Shown one piece after another: positions 14,386 to 23,820 of a stretch of 64,000 nt of DNA. The first letter of the stretch is position 1; each line of letters starts with the position of its first letter. The translations under genes and the position numbers were made by a program. The notes below the pieces were generated by a model. The model did no database searches, had not been told where the DNA came from, and saw nothing but the letters and a program-made list of their open reading frames with translations. The stretch spans positions 226,188 through 290,187 of the forward strand of contig VGVV01000002.1 of NCBI GenBank assembly GCA_016873895.1, given 5' to 3'. The DNA comes from Ignavibacteria bacterium (GTDB taxonomy: Bacteria > Bacteroidota > Ignavibacteria > Kapaibacteriales > Kapaibacteriaceae).

Positions 14386-17300
14386 CCGTCGTATGTCCTT
14401 GAACCACTAGCCCCATGACAGTGTTTAAACTTCTTACCTGACCCACAAGGACACTGCTCATTTCGGCCAACTTCTCTGCCAGTATTGCGAACCGTTTGTG
14501 TTACGTTGCGGCCATCACCTTGTGCACTTGCATTGGAATCTGCTCCCATCGTTGTGGTAGCACTTGGATGCGAAAACTGTAGTTGGCGTGATGAGCTTAC
14601 TGATGACTGTAATGATGGCAGGCCGGTAACGGTTGACGTCTTTGCAGGAACAGATTCAGCGGGTCTTGCAGGGGCGCGCTCGACAACCTGCGGGAAATAC
14701 TTGAACGCAAACGAAACAGTGGCTTCGTTTATCTGAGTTATCAGACCAAGGAATACTCTGTAGGCCTCTTGTTTGTACTCAAGAATCGGATCCTTTTGGC
14801 CATAAGCACGCAGATAAATGCCCTCTTTCAAATCGTCCATCGCTCGTAGGTGCTCACGCCATTCATCGTCGATTGCCCGCAAAGCAGCAACGCGCTCGAG
14901 TTGGGCCATGAAATCGGGTCCTAACATCTGTTCCTTGCGATTATAGAACTCAGTGGCCGAAGCTACTGCGCGATCAATAACGTCGGACTTTGCAAGACTC
15001 GTAAACTCTGCTGAAGTCAAACCTGGTTCGCAAAGCATCTTTACGCGAAAGTCGTTGGCGAAAGCCTCGTAGTTCTGGTCTTGATGATGCTCGTCGTACC
15101 ATCCATCGGCCAGTTCTGCCACGTAATCGAGAACTTCGCTGCGAAGGCGCTCTCCCATCAGGGCGTGACGTCTGCGATCGTAGATCACTTCCCGTTGTTG
15201 ATTCATGACGTTGTCGTATTCAAGCAGCCGTTTGCGGACACCAAAGTTGTTTCCTTCAACTTTCTTTTGAGCATTCTCAACAGCGCGTGTAACGATCGAA
15301 CTTTGAATTGGTTCACCCTCGGGTACTTTCAACCGTTGCATTGTGGCGGCAATTCGCTCACCGCCGAACAACCGCATCAAGTCGTCTTCGAGGGAAATGA
15401 AGAACTGCGAAGAACCGGGGTCGCCTTGACGTCCTGCACGACCTCGAAGCTGGCGGTCTATTCGGCGTGCCTCGTGCCGTTCGGTACCAATAATTGCAAG
15501 ACCACCACTTGCCTTGACATCAGCATCAAGTTTGATATCAGTGCCACGGCCAGCCATATTGGTAGCGATCATCACTGCGCCTCTGCGTCCAGCGTTGGCA
15601 ACGATCTCGGCCTCACGCTGATGTTGCTTAGCGTTGAGCACATTGTGATTAACATTTGCACGCTTGAGCATCTTGGAGAGCAATTCAGAAACTTCCACGC
15701 TGGTTGTGCCAACGAGTACCGCACGCCCTGCTTCGAGTTCTGCTTTCACTGCATCAACGACGGCGTTATACTTTTCACGCTTTGTGCGGTAGATGAAATC
15801 GTCTAGATCTTTGCGCTGGATTGGTCGGTTCGTTGGAATGACTACTACGTCGAGCTCGTAAATCTGCCAAAACTCACCGGCTTCAGTTTCAGCCGTACCC
15901 GTCATGCCAGCTAGTTTGTGATATAGACGGAAGTAATTCTGGAGCGTTACAGTAGCAAAGGTTTGGGTGTCTTGTTCAACGAACACACCTTCCTTGGCTT
16001 CAATCGCCTGATGAAGTCCGTCGGAATAACGACGTCCTTCAAGGATGCGACCAGTAAACTCATCAACGATCTTAATCTTACCATCCTGCACTACGTACTC
16101 ATCATCGCGTACGTACAATGTGTACGCCCGCAGGAGTTGGTTAATGATGTGGATTCTATCTGATCGATCTGAGAATACGCGCATGTAATCATCCCTGCGG
16201 AGTGCTTTGTCTTCGGCACGCATGCCACTATCACCTTCTAGGGCACTCATCTGTGCAGCGATATCAGGGATCACGAACATCTCTGCATCTTCTTTCCCAG
16301 ATGCCAGCAGAGCGCGCCCCTTTTCAGAGATGTCGATTTGATGATTCTTTTCATCTACGGTGAAGTAGAGCTCTTCGTCGATCTCGCTCATGCGCTGACC
16401 TTGATCTCGAAGATATTCGAGCTCGGTATCTCGCAGCAGCTTCATGATTTCTGGCTCTTGCAGCATCTTCAGGAGCCTGCTTTGCTTGGGCATTCCGCGG
16501 TGCGCACGAAGAAGATTTACCCCAGCCTGTATTCGGTCGTCCTTAAATGCAGTAGCCAGAAGCTTGTCGGCTTCGGCTACAATGCCGTTAACATATTTGG
16601 CCTGTGCGTCAATAAGCCTTTGAACGCGCGGACGCATGTCGACGAACGCCGCTTCTGTTGAACCGGCCGTAACTGGACCAGATATGATAAGGGGCGTTCG
16701 AGCTTCATCGATTAGGACAGAGTCTACCTCGTCTACAACAGCAAACCAGTGTCCGCGTTGAACCATGTCAACGGCGTCGGTAACCATGTTGTCGCGCAAG
16801 TAGTCAAAGCCGAATTCGTTATTGGTTCCCCATGTAAGGTCAGCCCCGTACTGACCCTTGCGATCTTCCGGACGCATGTTTGATTGTATGCAGCCTGTCG
16901 ATACGCCCAGGAAATCAAAGATTGGGCGCATCCATTCACGGTCACGTTGGGCCAAGTAGTCGTTTACAGTAACAAGATGCACGCCGCGGCCTGCAAGCGC
17001 GTTAAGGTACAACGGCAGCGTAGAGACGAGTGTTTTACCTTCGCCAGTGCTCATTTCTGCGATCTTACCTTGGTGCAATACTATGCCACCAATAAGCTGT
17101 ACATCATACGGGACCATATCCCATGTGTGCTCGTTGCCAACTACGTTGTACCTGTGTCCTACTAGACGGCGACAAGCCTCTTTTACAACAGCAAAAGCTT
17201 CTGGAAGAATATCGTTGAGTGCTGCCTGAATGGTTTCAAACTGTTCACGCTCATTTGCAGTTATTCGGGCATAGAGGTCTGAACGTTCAGCATGCTCTAT

Positions 17301-17531
17301 GGACGTGTCGGTTCGAAGTCGTTCTCGGATAGACTCCACCTCTGCGCGAAGCGATTCTACGGATTGATCAATGCGTTCACGGAACTCTTGGGTCTTATTG
17401 CGTAGGTCGTCGTCAGATAGCCCCGACAATCCCGCGAATACGGAATTGATTTCATCGATGATCGGCTGCATCTGCTTGACGTCTTTATCGTGTTTTGAAC
17501 CGCCGAGCAGTGACTGAAAAAACTTGAGCAT
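14382..17531 (-). CDS. secA: Preprotein translocase ATPase SecA
   Basis: The 1049-residue protein is a full SecA motor: Walker A in MSTGEGKTL, Walker B in VVDEVDSVLIDEARTPLIISG (read in part), the preprotein cross-linking domain, a second nucleotide-binding fold with TNMAGRGTDIKL and GTERHEARRIDRQLRGRAGRQGD (two overlapping parts), the helical scaffold and the C-terminal zinc motif CPCGSGKKFKHCHG. It pushes unfolded preproteins through SecYEG. This supplies the inner-membrane step for the many secreted proteins in this window. It is longer than E. coli SecA, as is common in Bacteroidota. A promoter box lies 35 nt upstream. Confidence 0.98.
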   Translation of the reverse strand: MLKFFQSLLGGSKHDKDVKQMQPIIDEINSVFAGLSGLSDDDLRNKTQEFRERIDQSVESLRAEVESIRERLRTDTSIEHAERSDLYARITANEREQFETIQAALNDILPEAFAVVKEACRRLVGHRYNVVGNEHTWDMVPYDVQLIGGIVLHQGKIAEMSTGEGKTLVSTLPLYLNALAGRGVHLVTVNDYLAQRDREWMRPIFDFLGVSTGCIQSNMRPEDRKGQYGADLTWGTNNEFGFDYLRDNMVTDAVDMVQRGHWFAVVDEVDSVLIDEARTPLIISGPVTAGSTEAAFVDMRPRVQRLIDAQAKYVNGIVAEADKLLATAFKDDRIQAGVNLLRAHRGMPKQSRLLKMLQEPEIMKLLRDTELEYLRDQGQRMSEIDEELYFTVDEKNHQIDISEKGRALLASGKEDAEMFVIPDIAAQMSALEGDSGMRAEDKALRRDDYMRVFSDRSDRIHIINQLLRAYTLYVRDDEYVVQDGKIKIVDEFTGRILEGRRYSDGLHQAIEAKEGVFVEQDTQTFATVTLQNYFRLYHKLAGMTGTAETEAGEFWQIYELDVVVIPTNRPIQRKDLDDFIYRTKREKYNAVVDAVKAELEAGRAVLVGTTSVEVSELLSKMLKRANVNHNVLNAKQHQREAEIVANAGRRGAVMIATNMAGRGTDIKLDADVKASGGLAIIGTERHEARRIDRQLRGRAGRQGDPGSSQFFISLEDDLMRLFGGERIAATMQRLKVPEGEPIQSSIVTRAVENAQKKVEGNNFGVRKRLLEYDNVMNQQREVIYDRRRHALMGERLRSEVLDYVAELADGWYDEHHQDQNYEAFANDFRVKMLCEPGLTSAEFTSLAKSDVIDRAVASATEFYNRKEQMLGPDFMAQLERVAALRAIDDEWREHLRAMDDLKEGIYLRAYGQKDPILEYKQEAYRVFLGLITQINEATVSFAFKYFPQVVERAPARPAESVPAKTSTVTGLPSLQSSVSSSRQLQFSHPSATTTMGADSNASAQGDGRNVTQTVRNTGREVGRNEQCPCGSGKKFKHCHGASGSRTYDG

Positions 17532-17565
17532 GTCTTCTTAACTGAAAGTGAAGTGGCACAGACGC

Positions 17566-17586
17566 CAAAATTACTGGTTAATTTTG
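17566..17586. promoter_or_regulatory. Inverted pair of TAATTTTG -7 boxes between secA and the cysteine desulfurase operon
   Basis: CAAAATTA (17566-17573) and TAATTTTG (17579-17586) form a perfect 8-bp inverted repeat around 5 bases. Each arm read outward is an exact TAnnTTTG promoter box: one faces secA (start 17531), the other the small gene at 17612. The -33 elements are weak: a TTG lies 16 nt upstream of the secA box. The palindrome could also be an operator. Confidence 0.45.
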
Positions 17587-17611
17587 TGGCAACACTCCCG
17601 GAAATGCGCAA

Positions 17612-17890
17612 ATGACAGAGAATATTCTTGCAACAGACAGATCCAATCCATTGTTTATTTATTCACCAGAGCATCTGCTAGAACAAGCCCAGACTGCAGA
17701 GGAGCATCTGGGGTACAAGATTCTCACGTTCTACATCGATGCCGATGGATCGCTTGCAAAGGCCCCGACAGCAACGACTGCAACATTCTATCTATCCCCA
17801 TCAGGTGGTACATTGAGAGATAGTAACCTTAATATCGTGCTCTACAGTGCGAAGTACGACCTTTATAAGGGGCTAGGAAAAACCTCGTGA
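17612..17890 (+). CDS. Small protein of unknown function, coupled to cysteine desulfurase
   Basis: The 92-residue protein has no signal peptide, no membrane segment and no Cys. It starts at an ATG with little Shine-Dalgarno sequence and is preceded by a promoter-like box. The body (YSPEHLLEQAQTAEEHLGYK, then FYIDADGSL and FYLSPSGGTL) looks like a compact alpha/beta or beta-hairpin fold. I do not recognise a family. Its last 4 nt overlap the start of the cysteine desulfurase gene, so the two are probably translated together. A link to Fe-S or sulfur transfer is inference from position only. Confidence 0.65.
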   Translation: MTENILATDRSNPLFIYSPEHLLEQAQTAEEHLGYKILTFYIDADGSLAKAPTATTATFYLSPSGGTLRDSNLNIVLYSAKYDLYKGLGKTS

Positions 17891-19017
17891 TCTATCTCGA
17901 CAATAGCGCTACTACTGCCATCGATCCAGAAGTCTTAGACGAGATGATGCCATGGCTGCAGAATAACTACGGCAATGCGTCGAGTGTGTATGCCCTCGGA
18001 AGGCAGGCACGAGTAGCAATTGAGCTGGCCCGTGCTGACTTTGCTACTGTGATAGGGGCGCATCCTGCGGAGGTGATATTCACAAGCGGTGGTACTGAGT
18101 CGAACAATGCAGTGTTGAAAAGTGTAGTACAGGATTCGAAGCTTGCCAGCACAGTGATTCACTCAACTATCGAGCATCATGCAGTACTGCATCCGGCTGC
18201 CGCGCTGCAACAGCAAGGCGTGCCTGTATATGAGGCAACAGTATCGGAATACGGATATGTAGATCTCGGTGTACTGCAAAGTCTGCCGTATGGCAACGCA
18301 CTCGTTAGTGTTATGCATGCAAACAACGAAACTGGTGTCATTCAACCACTTGTTGATATCCGGGGTGTAATTGGTGATGCATTATTGCATACAGATGCCG
18401 TGCAGACTCTTGGCAAACTGCCGATAGATGTAGCTGCGCTGCCTGTGGATTTCATGTCATTTTCTGCACATAAAATTCATGGTCCTAAGGGTGTAGGTGC
18501 ATTGTTCATCCGAAAGGGGATTAATTTTAGGGCACACCAGCAGGGCGGCGGGCAAGAACGAAACAGGCGTGCTGGCACCGAACCGGTAGCACTTATTGTA
18601 GGTATGGCTGCAGCAGCGCGGATTGCAGTAAGCAATCTCGAAGCGCACACGAAACACATGAAGTCGTGCATTGATTATGCTAGAGTTCTTTTGAGCTCTT
18701 CTATCGAAAAAATTCGCTTTAACACCCCTGAAGAGGGGGCTCTGCCTAACGTGTTAAATGTGTCTTTCATTGATGCTGAAAAGCTTGATGGTGAGTCGAT
18801 TTTACAGGCAATGGATATTGCAGGCGTTGCCGTTTCGAACGGGAGTGCTTGTGTATCAGGGAGCCTTCAGCCGTCCCATGTTCTCAAAGCAATGGGGAGA
18901 ACAGATGCCGAATCCCGCGCAGCAGTGAGAATTTCGGTTAGTAAGAATACAACAACAGTAGAAGTTGAACGTGCTTGTGCACTATTATCAGAGATAATCC
19001 GTAATATGCGTGTGTAA
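17887..19017 (+). CDS. Cysteine desulfurase (NifS/IscS family)
   Basis: The 376-residue PLP enzyme starts MIYLDNSATT and has TSGGTESNN for cofactor binding. The Schiff-base Lys196 lies in SFSAHKIHGPKG and the persulfide-forming Cys322 in SNGSACVSG. It removes sulfur from L-cysteine for Fe-S clusters, tRNA thiolation or other cofactors such as the lipoyl sulfurs inserted by LipA. The active-site loop looks like the NifS/IscS class rather than SufS. No IscU, IscA or Suf gene is adjacent. It overlaps the small upstream gene by 4 nt. Confidence 0.95.
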   Translation: MIYLDNSATTAIDPEVLDEMMPWLQNNYGNASSVYALGRQARVAIELARADFATVIGAHPAEVIFTSGGTESNNAVLKSVVQDSKLASTVIHSTIEHHAVLHPAAALQQQGVPVYEATVSEYGYVDLGVLQSLPYGNALVSVMHANNETGVIQPLVDIRGVIGDALLHTDAVQTLGKLPIDVAALPVDFMSFSAHKIHGPKGVGALFIRKGINFRAHQQGGGQERNRRAGTEPVALIVGMAAAARIAVSNLEAHTKHMKSCIDYARVLLSSSIEKIRFNTPEEGALPNVLNVSFIDAEKLDGESILQAMDIAGVAVSNGSACVSGSLQPSHVLKAMGRTDAESRAAVRISVSKNTTTVEVERACALLSEIIRNMRV

Positions 19018-19050
19018 ACACGCAATTCAGTATAACACTAGGATGCGATT

Positions 19051-19695
19051 ATGATGAACAGCCTCAAGATGATGTCGTTGATAGCCTTTACGGCCATTTA
19101 TGCCTACGCAACTGGGATCCCGGGTGCTCAAGCTGGTGCTAAGAAGTATTCGCTTAACAACAATGTTGGTAAGAATGGCATTGAGTTTGTATCGGACGCG
19201 CCAGTTGAGACGATTAACGGAACGTCTGACGGTGTAACCGGCGCATTCAATTTGGATGCGACCAACCTTGAGGCCACCACTGGCACTATTCAGGTTTCGG
19301 TGATGTCTATGAAGACTGCTAATTCGAAGCGCGATGAGCACATGTATGACGCTATGTGGTTGGATGCGGCGAAGTACCCAACAATAACGTTTACCATCAA
19401 ATCCCTCAAGGATGTGAAAGTATCTTCGAAAGACGGACGTAACATCGTTACAGCCAAGGCCGTTGGTTCTTTCACATGTCACGGTGTTGCCGTGAATTCC
19501 ACCGCGGACGTAACAATCACGTATTTGCCGGAGTCTGCTGAGACAAAGAAGCGGGCATCAGGGAACCTTGCCATGGTCGAGGCATCATTCAATGTGAAGC
19601 TTTCAGATCATAACATTACGGGCAAGGCCGGCGTGGTTGGCAAGAGCGTTGGTGAGACGATTGCGATCAAGGCTAAACTGTTCGCAAACTCATAA
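19051..19695 (+). CDS. YceI-family secreted protein
   Basis: The 214-residue protein has a signal peptide (about 1-29, ending PGAQAGA). The YceI lipocalin-like beta-barrel follows: VSVMSMKTANSKRDEHMYD and LDAAKYPTITFTIKS are typical, as is the SDHNITGKAGVVGKSVGETI end. YceI proteins bind isoprenoid or amide lipids in the periplasm; some respond to pH or osmotic stress. The gene follows the cysteine desulfurase by 33 nt and ends at a strong terminator, so it may be the last gene of that transcript. Ligand unknown. The start could be the ATG at 19051 or the next codon. Confidence 0.92.
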   Translation: MMNSLKMMSLIAFTAIYAYATGIPGAQAGAKKYSLNNNVGKNGIEFVSDAPVETINGTSDGVTGAFNLDATNLEATTGTIQVSVMSMKTANSKRDEHMYDAMWLDAAKYPTITFTIKSLKDVKVSSKDGRNIVTAKAVGSFTCHGVAVNSTADVTITYLPESAETKKRASGNLAMVEASFNVKLSDHNITGKAGVVGKSVGETIAIKAKLFANS

Positions 19696-19725
19696 GCAAT
19701 CGCGGATGATTCTTGGAATTTCTAT

Positions 19726-19766
19726 CAGGGGCCGTACGTTCCACCATACGGCCCCTGTTTGTATTT
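19726..19766 (+). terminator. Intrinsic terminator after the YceI gene
   Basis: An 11-bp GC-rich stem (CAGGGGCCGTA with TACGGCCCCTG) is followed by TTTGTATTTT. Confidence 0.85.
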
Positions 19767-19810
19767 TATAGCTCGACCTGCTTTTGAACATTATCTGTTG
19801 AGATAGAATT

Positions 19811-22237
19811 ATGAAGTGCATATACCTGCGATACTTCTCGATGCTCATAGTCTTGGTAGCCTCTGCACAGAGCATGCTTGCTGATTCCAGCGGAAAGACG
19901 GGACTTTCGAATGTAGGTTGCGCTGGCTGTCACGGTGGGCAGGCCGGCCCAGCCAATGTGGTTCTTGAAGGACCTCGCACCGTGCTAACTGGTCAGACCA
20001 AGGCCTATGCAGTTGTGGTGGCACATAATAACAATCAATCTGCAGGTTTCAATGCTGCCATTAAGAACGGCAATGCCAACATTGGCACGATACAGGCAGT
20101 TACAAACTGCAAGGTCGTTGGCGGCGAGGTTACACATGCAAACGTTACGCAGTTCGCTGGTGGATCTGCTCGATTTGAGTTTAACTGGACTGCTCCGAAT
20201 ACAGCTGGAACGTATACGTTTACAGGTGCGGGCAATGCTGTAAACAATGACGGGCGTGCAACCGATCTGGATGACTGGGCATTAACTGGACCAATTCAGA
20301 TTACGGTGATAGGGGGCTCTATCATGGGCCCAACGGCCGGTTCGAGCTTCTGCACTGGGCAGTCCATGAGTATCACATGGACGCAGGCCGGCTTGAATAC
20401 GATCCGTTTAGAGTTGTCAAAAGACAATTTCCAAACAACAACGGTAGTTGCAACAGTTGCTGCAAATACACTAAGCTACAACTACGCAATCTCTGCATCA
20501 TTCGAGCAAGGCACATATGCGCTGAGAATGGTCGATGTTGCATCTGATGAAGTTGTTAGTACGGTACAATCGATAGTTATCAATGCTGGTCCAGCAATCA
20601 CGCTCCAACCCAAGCCAACATTTGTGTGTGCTGGTAAGCCCCTTAACCTCTCTGTTTCAGCAACAGGAACCGGGCTACAGTACCGTTGGCGTAAGAACGG
20701 AGTTGACATCGCTGGCGGAACAAAGCCTGTGCTTACCATCAATACAGTTACGACAGCTGAAGCTGGCACATACGACTGTGTGATTTTTGGTTGTAACACA
20801 AACGTCACCTCAGACGCGGTTCTTGTTACTATTGGTGTGAAGCCTGCGATCACCACTCAGCCAAGTAGTGTTACGGTATGCGAGGGTGGCAAAGTTTCGT
20901 TTACAGTTGCTGCTACTGGCACTGATCTGACGTATACATGGAAGCGAAATAATGGAATCGTATCTGGAGGAACAGAACCTAAGCTCACAATTGATGCAGC
21001 AACCCTGCTTGATGAGGGTGACTATACATGCACCGTCGAGGGGGCGTGTAGTCCTGCCGCGGTATCTGCAGTGGCTAAACTCCTAGTAACAGAAAAGCCA
21101 GCGATTCGTACTCAGCCAGTTGATAGATCACTCAAGGAGGGCGACACGCTATCTCTCGCAGTGGTTGCATCTGGCGAGCTACTCACATATCAGTGGTACA
21201 AGGATGGCGAACCACTTTCTAGCCAAAAAGCTGCTACGCTGCGCAAGACAGCGATTGTAAAGGCTGATAGTGGTGTGTACAAGTGTGTTGTCTTTAACAA
21301 CTGTGATACAGTAGAATCCAAGACTGCGATTGTTCGTATTACCTCTGTTTCTGGACCGGGCAAGTTTGTACTCTCGTTGCCATCGTTAACGTTCGAAGAG
21401 GTACCTGCATGCAGTGTCATAGACACTGTTGTTTCAGGCTTGTTGGTTAACGAAGGGGGCTCACCGGTCACTATCACGTCTATCTCCGCAGAGCCTATCG
21501 CTAATATCGAAGTGGTGGGGCTCGTTGCGCCATTTGCACTTGCGGTAAATGAGCGTAGAGACGTTCGTATCAGAATTACACCGAGGGTAATCGGTCCAAT
21601 CGATGCATCGATTCAGTTCTTTGCCTCAAGTGGCAATCAAACACTGAAGGTTCAGGGAGATGCAGTATCTGGCTTGAAGTTCATGCAGGATACGTTGGTC
21701 TTTCCTGATGGTACTGCTAACGTTAAAAAATGTAATCTCTCAGCTTCGTTGCCGTGTGCCACAGCTAGGATCACACGTATCAGTGTAAGTGGTGCGGGAC
21801 GTGACACATGGAAGATTGTCTCAGAGCCCCAGCTCCCATTGACGTTAAAGCAAGGCGAACAGCTTGAGTTGTGCTTTGAGTCAATTGCCGCTAATGGTGA
21901 AAGCGCTTCGGTAGTCGTTACATCGGATGTGGGCACGAGTGCATTCAGGCTTGCGCGCGGTACCATTAGTTCAGTTGATGAAGTTGAAGCAACTTCACAA
22001 GTAAATGTCTTTCCAAATCCAATGACCGATGATCTCTTCATCCGTGGTCGCCAGGACGAGATGTTAGCATGTGACATTATGACTGTTTCAGGCAGTACTA
22101 TTGCATCACTTCGTGGTTTGGGCGAGATAGTATGGTCACGGAGAGATGCCAAGGGTGATGCTGTAGCGAGCGGCCTCTATCTTGTGGTTGTTACAAATAA
22201 CTCTGGCCGTTCAATACATAAAGTGATCGTTCGATAG
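19811..22237 (+). CDS. T9SS-type surface protein with N-terminal c-type haem motif and Ig-like repeats
   Basis: The 808-residue precursor has a signal peptide (about 1-24). A CAGCH haem-type motif follows at 37-41, at the head of a domain resembling choice-of-anchor V modules (about 30-170). After a beta domain come three Ig-like repeats (about 255-345, 345-425 and 425-510), each with a YxWxxNG or YQWYKDG core and an AGTYDCVIFG-like or SGVYKCVVF element. A further beta-sandwich lies at about 510-720. The last 75 residues (VFPNPMTDDLFIRG, then GLYLVVV) are a T9SS type A sorting domain. It is probably displayed on the outer membrane. A covalent haem would imply redox or electron transfer; this is inference. 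Confidence 0.9.
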   Translation: MKCIYLRYFSMLIVLVASAQSMLADSSGKTGLSNVGCAGCHGGQAGPANVVLEGPRTVLTGQTKAYAVVVAHNNNQSAGFNAAIKNGNANIGTIQAVTNCKVVGGEVTHANVTQFAGGSARFEFNWTAPNTAGTYTFTGAGNAVNNDGRATDLDDWALTGPIQITVIGGSIMGPTAGSSFCTGQSMSITWTQAGLNTIRLELSKDNFQTTTVVATVAANTLSYNYAISASFEQGTYALRMVDVASDEVVSTVQSIVINAGPAITLQPKPTFVCAGKPLNLSVSATGTGLQYRWRKNGVDIAGGTKPVLTINTVTTAEAGTYDCVIFGCNTNVTSDAVLVTIGVKPAITTQPSSVTVCEGGKVSFTVAATGTDLTYTWKRNNGIVSGGTEPKLTIDAATLLDEGDYTCTVEGACSPAAVSAVAKLLVTEKPAIRTQPVDRSLKEGDTLSLAVVASGELLTYQWYKDGEPLSSQKAATLRKTAIVKADSGVYKCVVFNNCDTVESKTAIVRITSVSGPGKFVLSLPSLTFEEVPACSVIDTVVSGLLVNEGGSPVTITSISAEPIANIEVVGLVAPFALAVNERRDVRIRITPRVIGPIDASIQFFASSGNQTLKVQGDAVSGLKFMQDTLVFPDGTANVKKCNLSASLPCATARITRISVSGAGRDTWKIVSEPQLPLTLKQGEQLELCFESIAANGESASVVVTSDVGTSAFRLARGTISSVDEVEATSQVNVFPNPMTDDLFIRGRQDEMLACDIMTVSGSTIASLRGLGEIVWSRRDAKGDAVASGLYLVVVTNNSGRSIHKVIVR

Positions 22238-22272
22238 ACTGATCGTACTAGCCCTGGATAAACGCAAACGAA

Positions 22273-22309
22273 AAGCGCCGCAATAGTCAGACAATTGCGG
22301 CGCTTATTG
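22273..22309. terminator. Bidirectional terminator between the Ig-repeat protein and gdhA
   Basis: AAGCGCCGCAAT pairs perfectly with ATTGCGGCGCTT around a 9-nt loop. T-rich tracts flank both sides; the better one serves the minus strand (gdhA). The two genes converge here. Confidence 0.8.
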
Positions 22310-22332
22310 CTTTGTATGTCGTGGATAGCCCC

Positions 22333-23787
22333 TTACGGGAAGATGCCAAGCGAGAGATACGACTGGGCAATCTTGTCGATGGAGCTGATGAAGGCAGCTG
22401 TGCGCATATCCTTTACCTTAGGATTACCATAGTAGTGTTCCATAATTGTGTGATAGGACGCAATCATTGTATCCTCGAGACCTGAGTTTACAAGATCCTC
22501 TTCGTCGGCGCCACGAGCAACCACCGCACGTTCTGCAGCTGTAAGTGTCTTGCCAGTAAGCTGTTCAACGGTGCTGATGATGCGTGTATTGGCACCTTCA
22601 TCAAATCGCTTGTCCATGCGGCCAAAACGAACGTGTGAAAGATTCTTCAGCCACTCGAAGTACGACACCACAACTCCACCGGCATTCACGTACATGTCTG
22701 GCATAACCAAAACACCCTTCTTCAGAAGGATCGGCTCTGCTTCTGATGTGATAGGGCCATTAGCACCTTCTGCGATGATCTTTGCTTTGATCTTTCCAGC
22801 GTTGCCCTTATGAATCTGTGACTCGAGCGCAGCAGGGACAAGAATATCGCAATCATGTTCGAGTACGCTATTGCCATCCTTGATGGTCTTAGCGCCTGCA
22901 AATCCAGTGATAGAACCCTTCTTGTTTCGATGGACATTGAGTGCATCGACGTCGATACCCTTTGGATTAACCACGGCACCGTCCCACTCGATGATTCCAA
23001 CGATTGTTGCTCCAGTTTCCATGAGGAACTTGGCAGCATGGTAACCAACATTACCAAAGCCTTGAACGATGACTTTCTTGTCCGACAACCCTGTTGTCAT
23101 CTTGAGTTTCTTCATCAGTGTTGCGTCGTTGACAGCTTCGCGAACTGCGAAATAGAGACCGCGTCCTGTGGCAGCAGTGCGCCCACGTACGCCACCTTGC
23201 CCTACAGGCTTGCCTGTAACGCAACCAAGGGCGTTAATATCATCCTTTGCCATGGCCTGATAGGTATCGGCTATCCACGCCATCTCGCGAGGGCCAGTGC
23301 CGTAGTCAGGGGCAGGAACGTCTACCGATGGGCCGATGAAGTTTTTCTTGATTAGTTCTACCGTGTAGCGACGAGTGATACGCTCGAGTTCTTCAACAGT
23401 GTAGGCCTTTGGGTCGATGCGAATACCACCCTTGCCGCCACCAAAAGGCACGTCGACCACTGCGCACTTGTACGTCATCAGGGCAGCAAGAGCTTGCACC
23501 TCTTCTTGATCTACCGAAAGTGCATAGCGGATACCACCCTTGGTTGGCAACTTGTGATGGCTGTGTTCTGCACGCCATGCTTGAATTACCTGGATACCAC
23601 CCTTGATGCGAACAGGGAACTGCATGTAGTACACTGAGTTACATGCACGGATTTGATCCAAGAGCCCCTTCGGGTGACCCATGATCGCCGCTGCTTTATC
23701 AAAGTATGCGTTGACAGACTCCAGAAATGGATTATGTCCATGGAAGAGGGCGGCTGATCCGCTGCTCTTTTTTGCTGTAGAAGCCAT
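22333..23787 (-). CDS. gdhA: Glutamate dehydrogenase (Glu/Leu/Phe/Val dehydrogenase family)
   Basis: The 484-residue enzyme shows the substrate-binding GGIRYA and [16 protein letters not shown] segments with catalytic Lys, followed by [10 protein letters not shown]. The Rossmann fold starts at [14 protein letters not shown], and the nucleotide-binding region is of the NAD(P)-dependent type. It interconverts glutamate and 2-oxoglutarate with ammonia. Leu/Val specificity is less likely given the overall match but cannot be excluded. I chose the ATG at 23787; a TTG at 23811 is in frame but adds nothing family-like. It follows hppD by 33 nt on the same strand, and the unit ends at a strong terminator. 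Confidence 0.95.
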   Translation of the reverse strand: MASTAKKSSGSAALFHGHNPFLESVNAYFDKAAAIMGHPKGLLDQIRACNSVYYMQFPVRIKGGIQVIQAWRAEHSHHKLPTKGGIRYALSVDQEEVQALAALMTYKCAVVDVPFGGGKGGIRIDPKAYTVEELERITRRYTVELIKKNFIGPSVDVPAPDYGTGPREMAWIADTYQAMAKDDINALGCVTGKPVGQGGVRGRTAATGRGLYFAVREAVNDATLMKKLKMTTGLSDKKVIVQGFGNVGYHAAKFLMETGATIVGIIEWDGAVVNPKGIDVDALNVHRNKKGSITGFAGAKTIKDGNSVLEHDCDILVPAALESQIHKGNAGKIKAKIIAEGANGPITSEAEPILLKKGVLVMPDMYVNAGGVVVSYFEWLKNLSHVRFGRMDKRFDEGANTRIISTVEQLTGKTLTAAERAVVARGADEEDLVNSGLEDTMIASYHTIMEHYYGNPKVKDMRTAAFISSIDKIAQSYLSLGIFP

Positions 23788-23820
23788 ATTCAGGCTGCGT
23801 AGGTGAAACAAAGGTGAAAG

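Noticed and set aside
15081..15806. A 241-residue open frame on the plus strand inside secA
   Set aside because: It lies fully antisense to the well-conserved SecA coding region, is rich in Cys and His as frame shadows are, has no family signature and no ribosome-binding site.
23788..23811. TTG start 24 nt upstream for gdhA
   Set aside because: The extra 8 residues are not family-like, and the ATG at 23787 gives a normal start.
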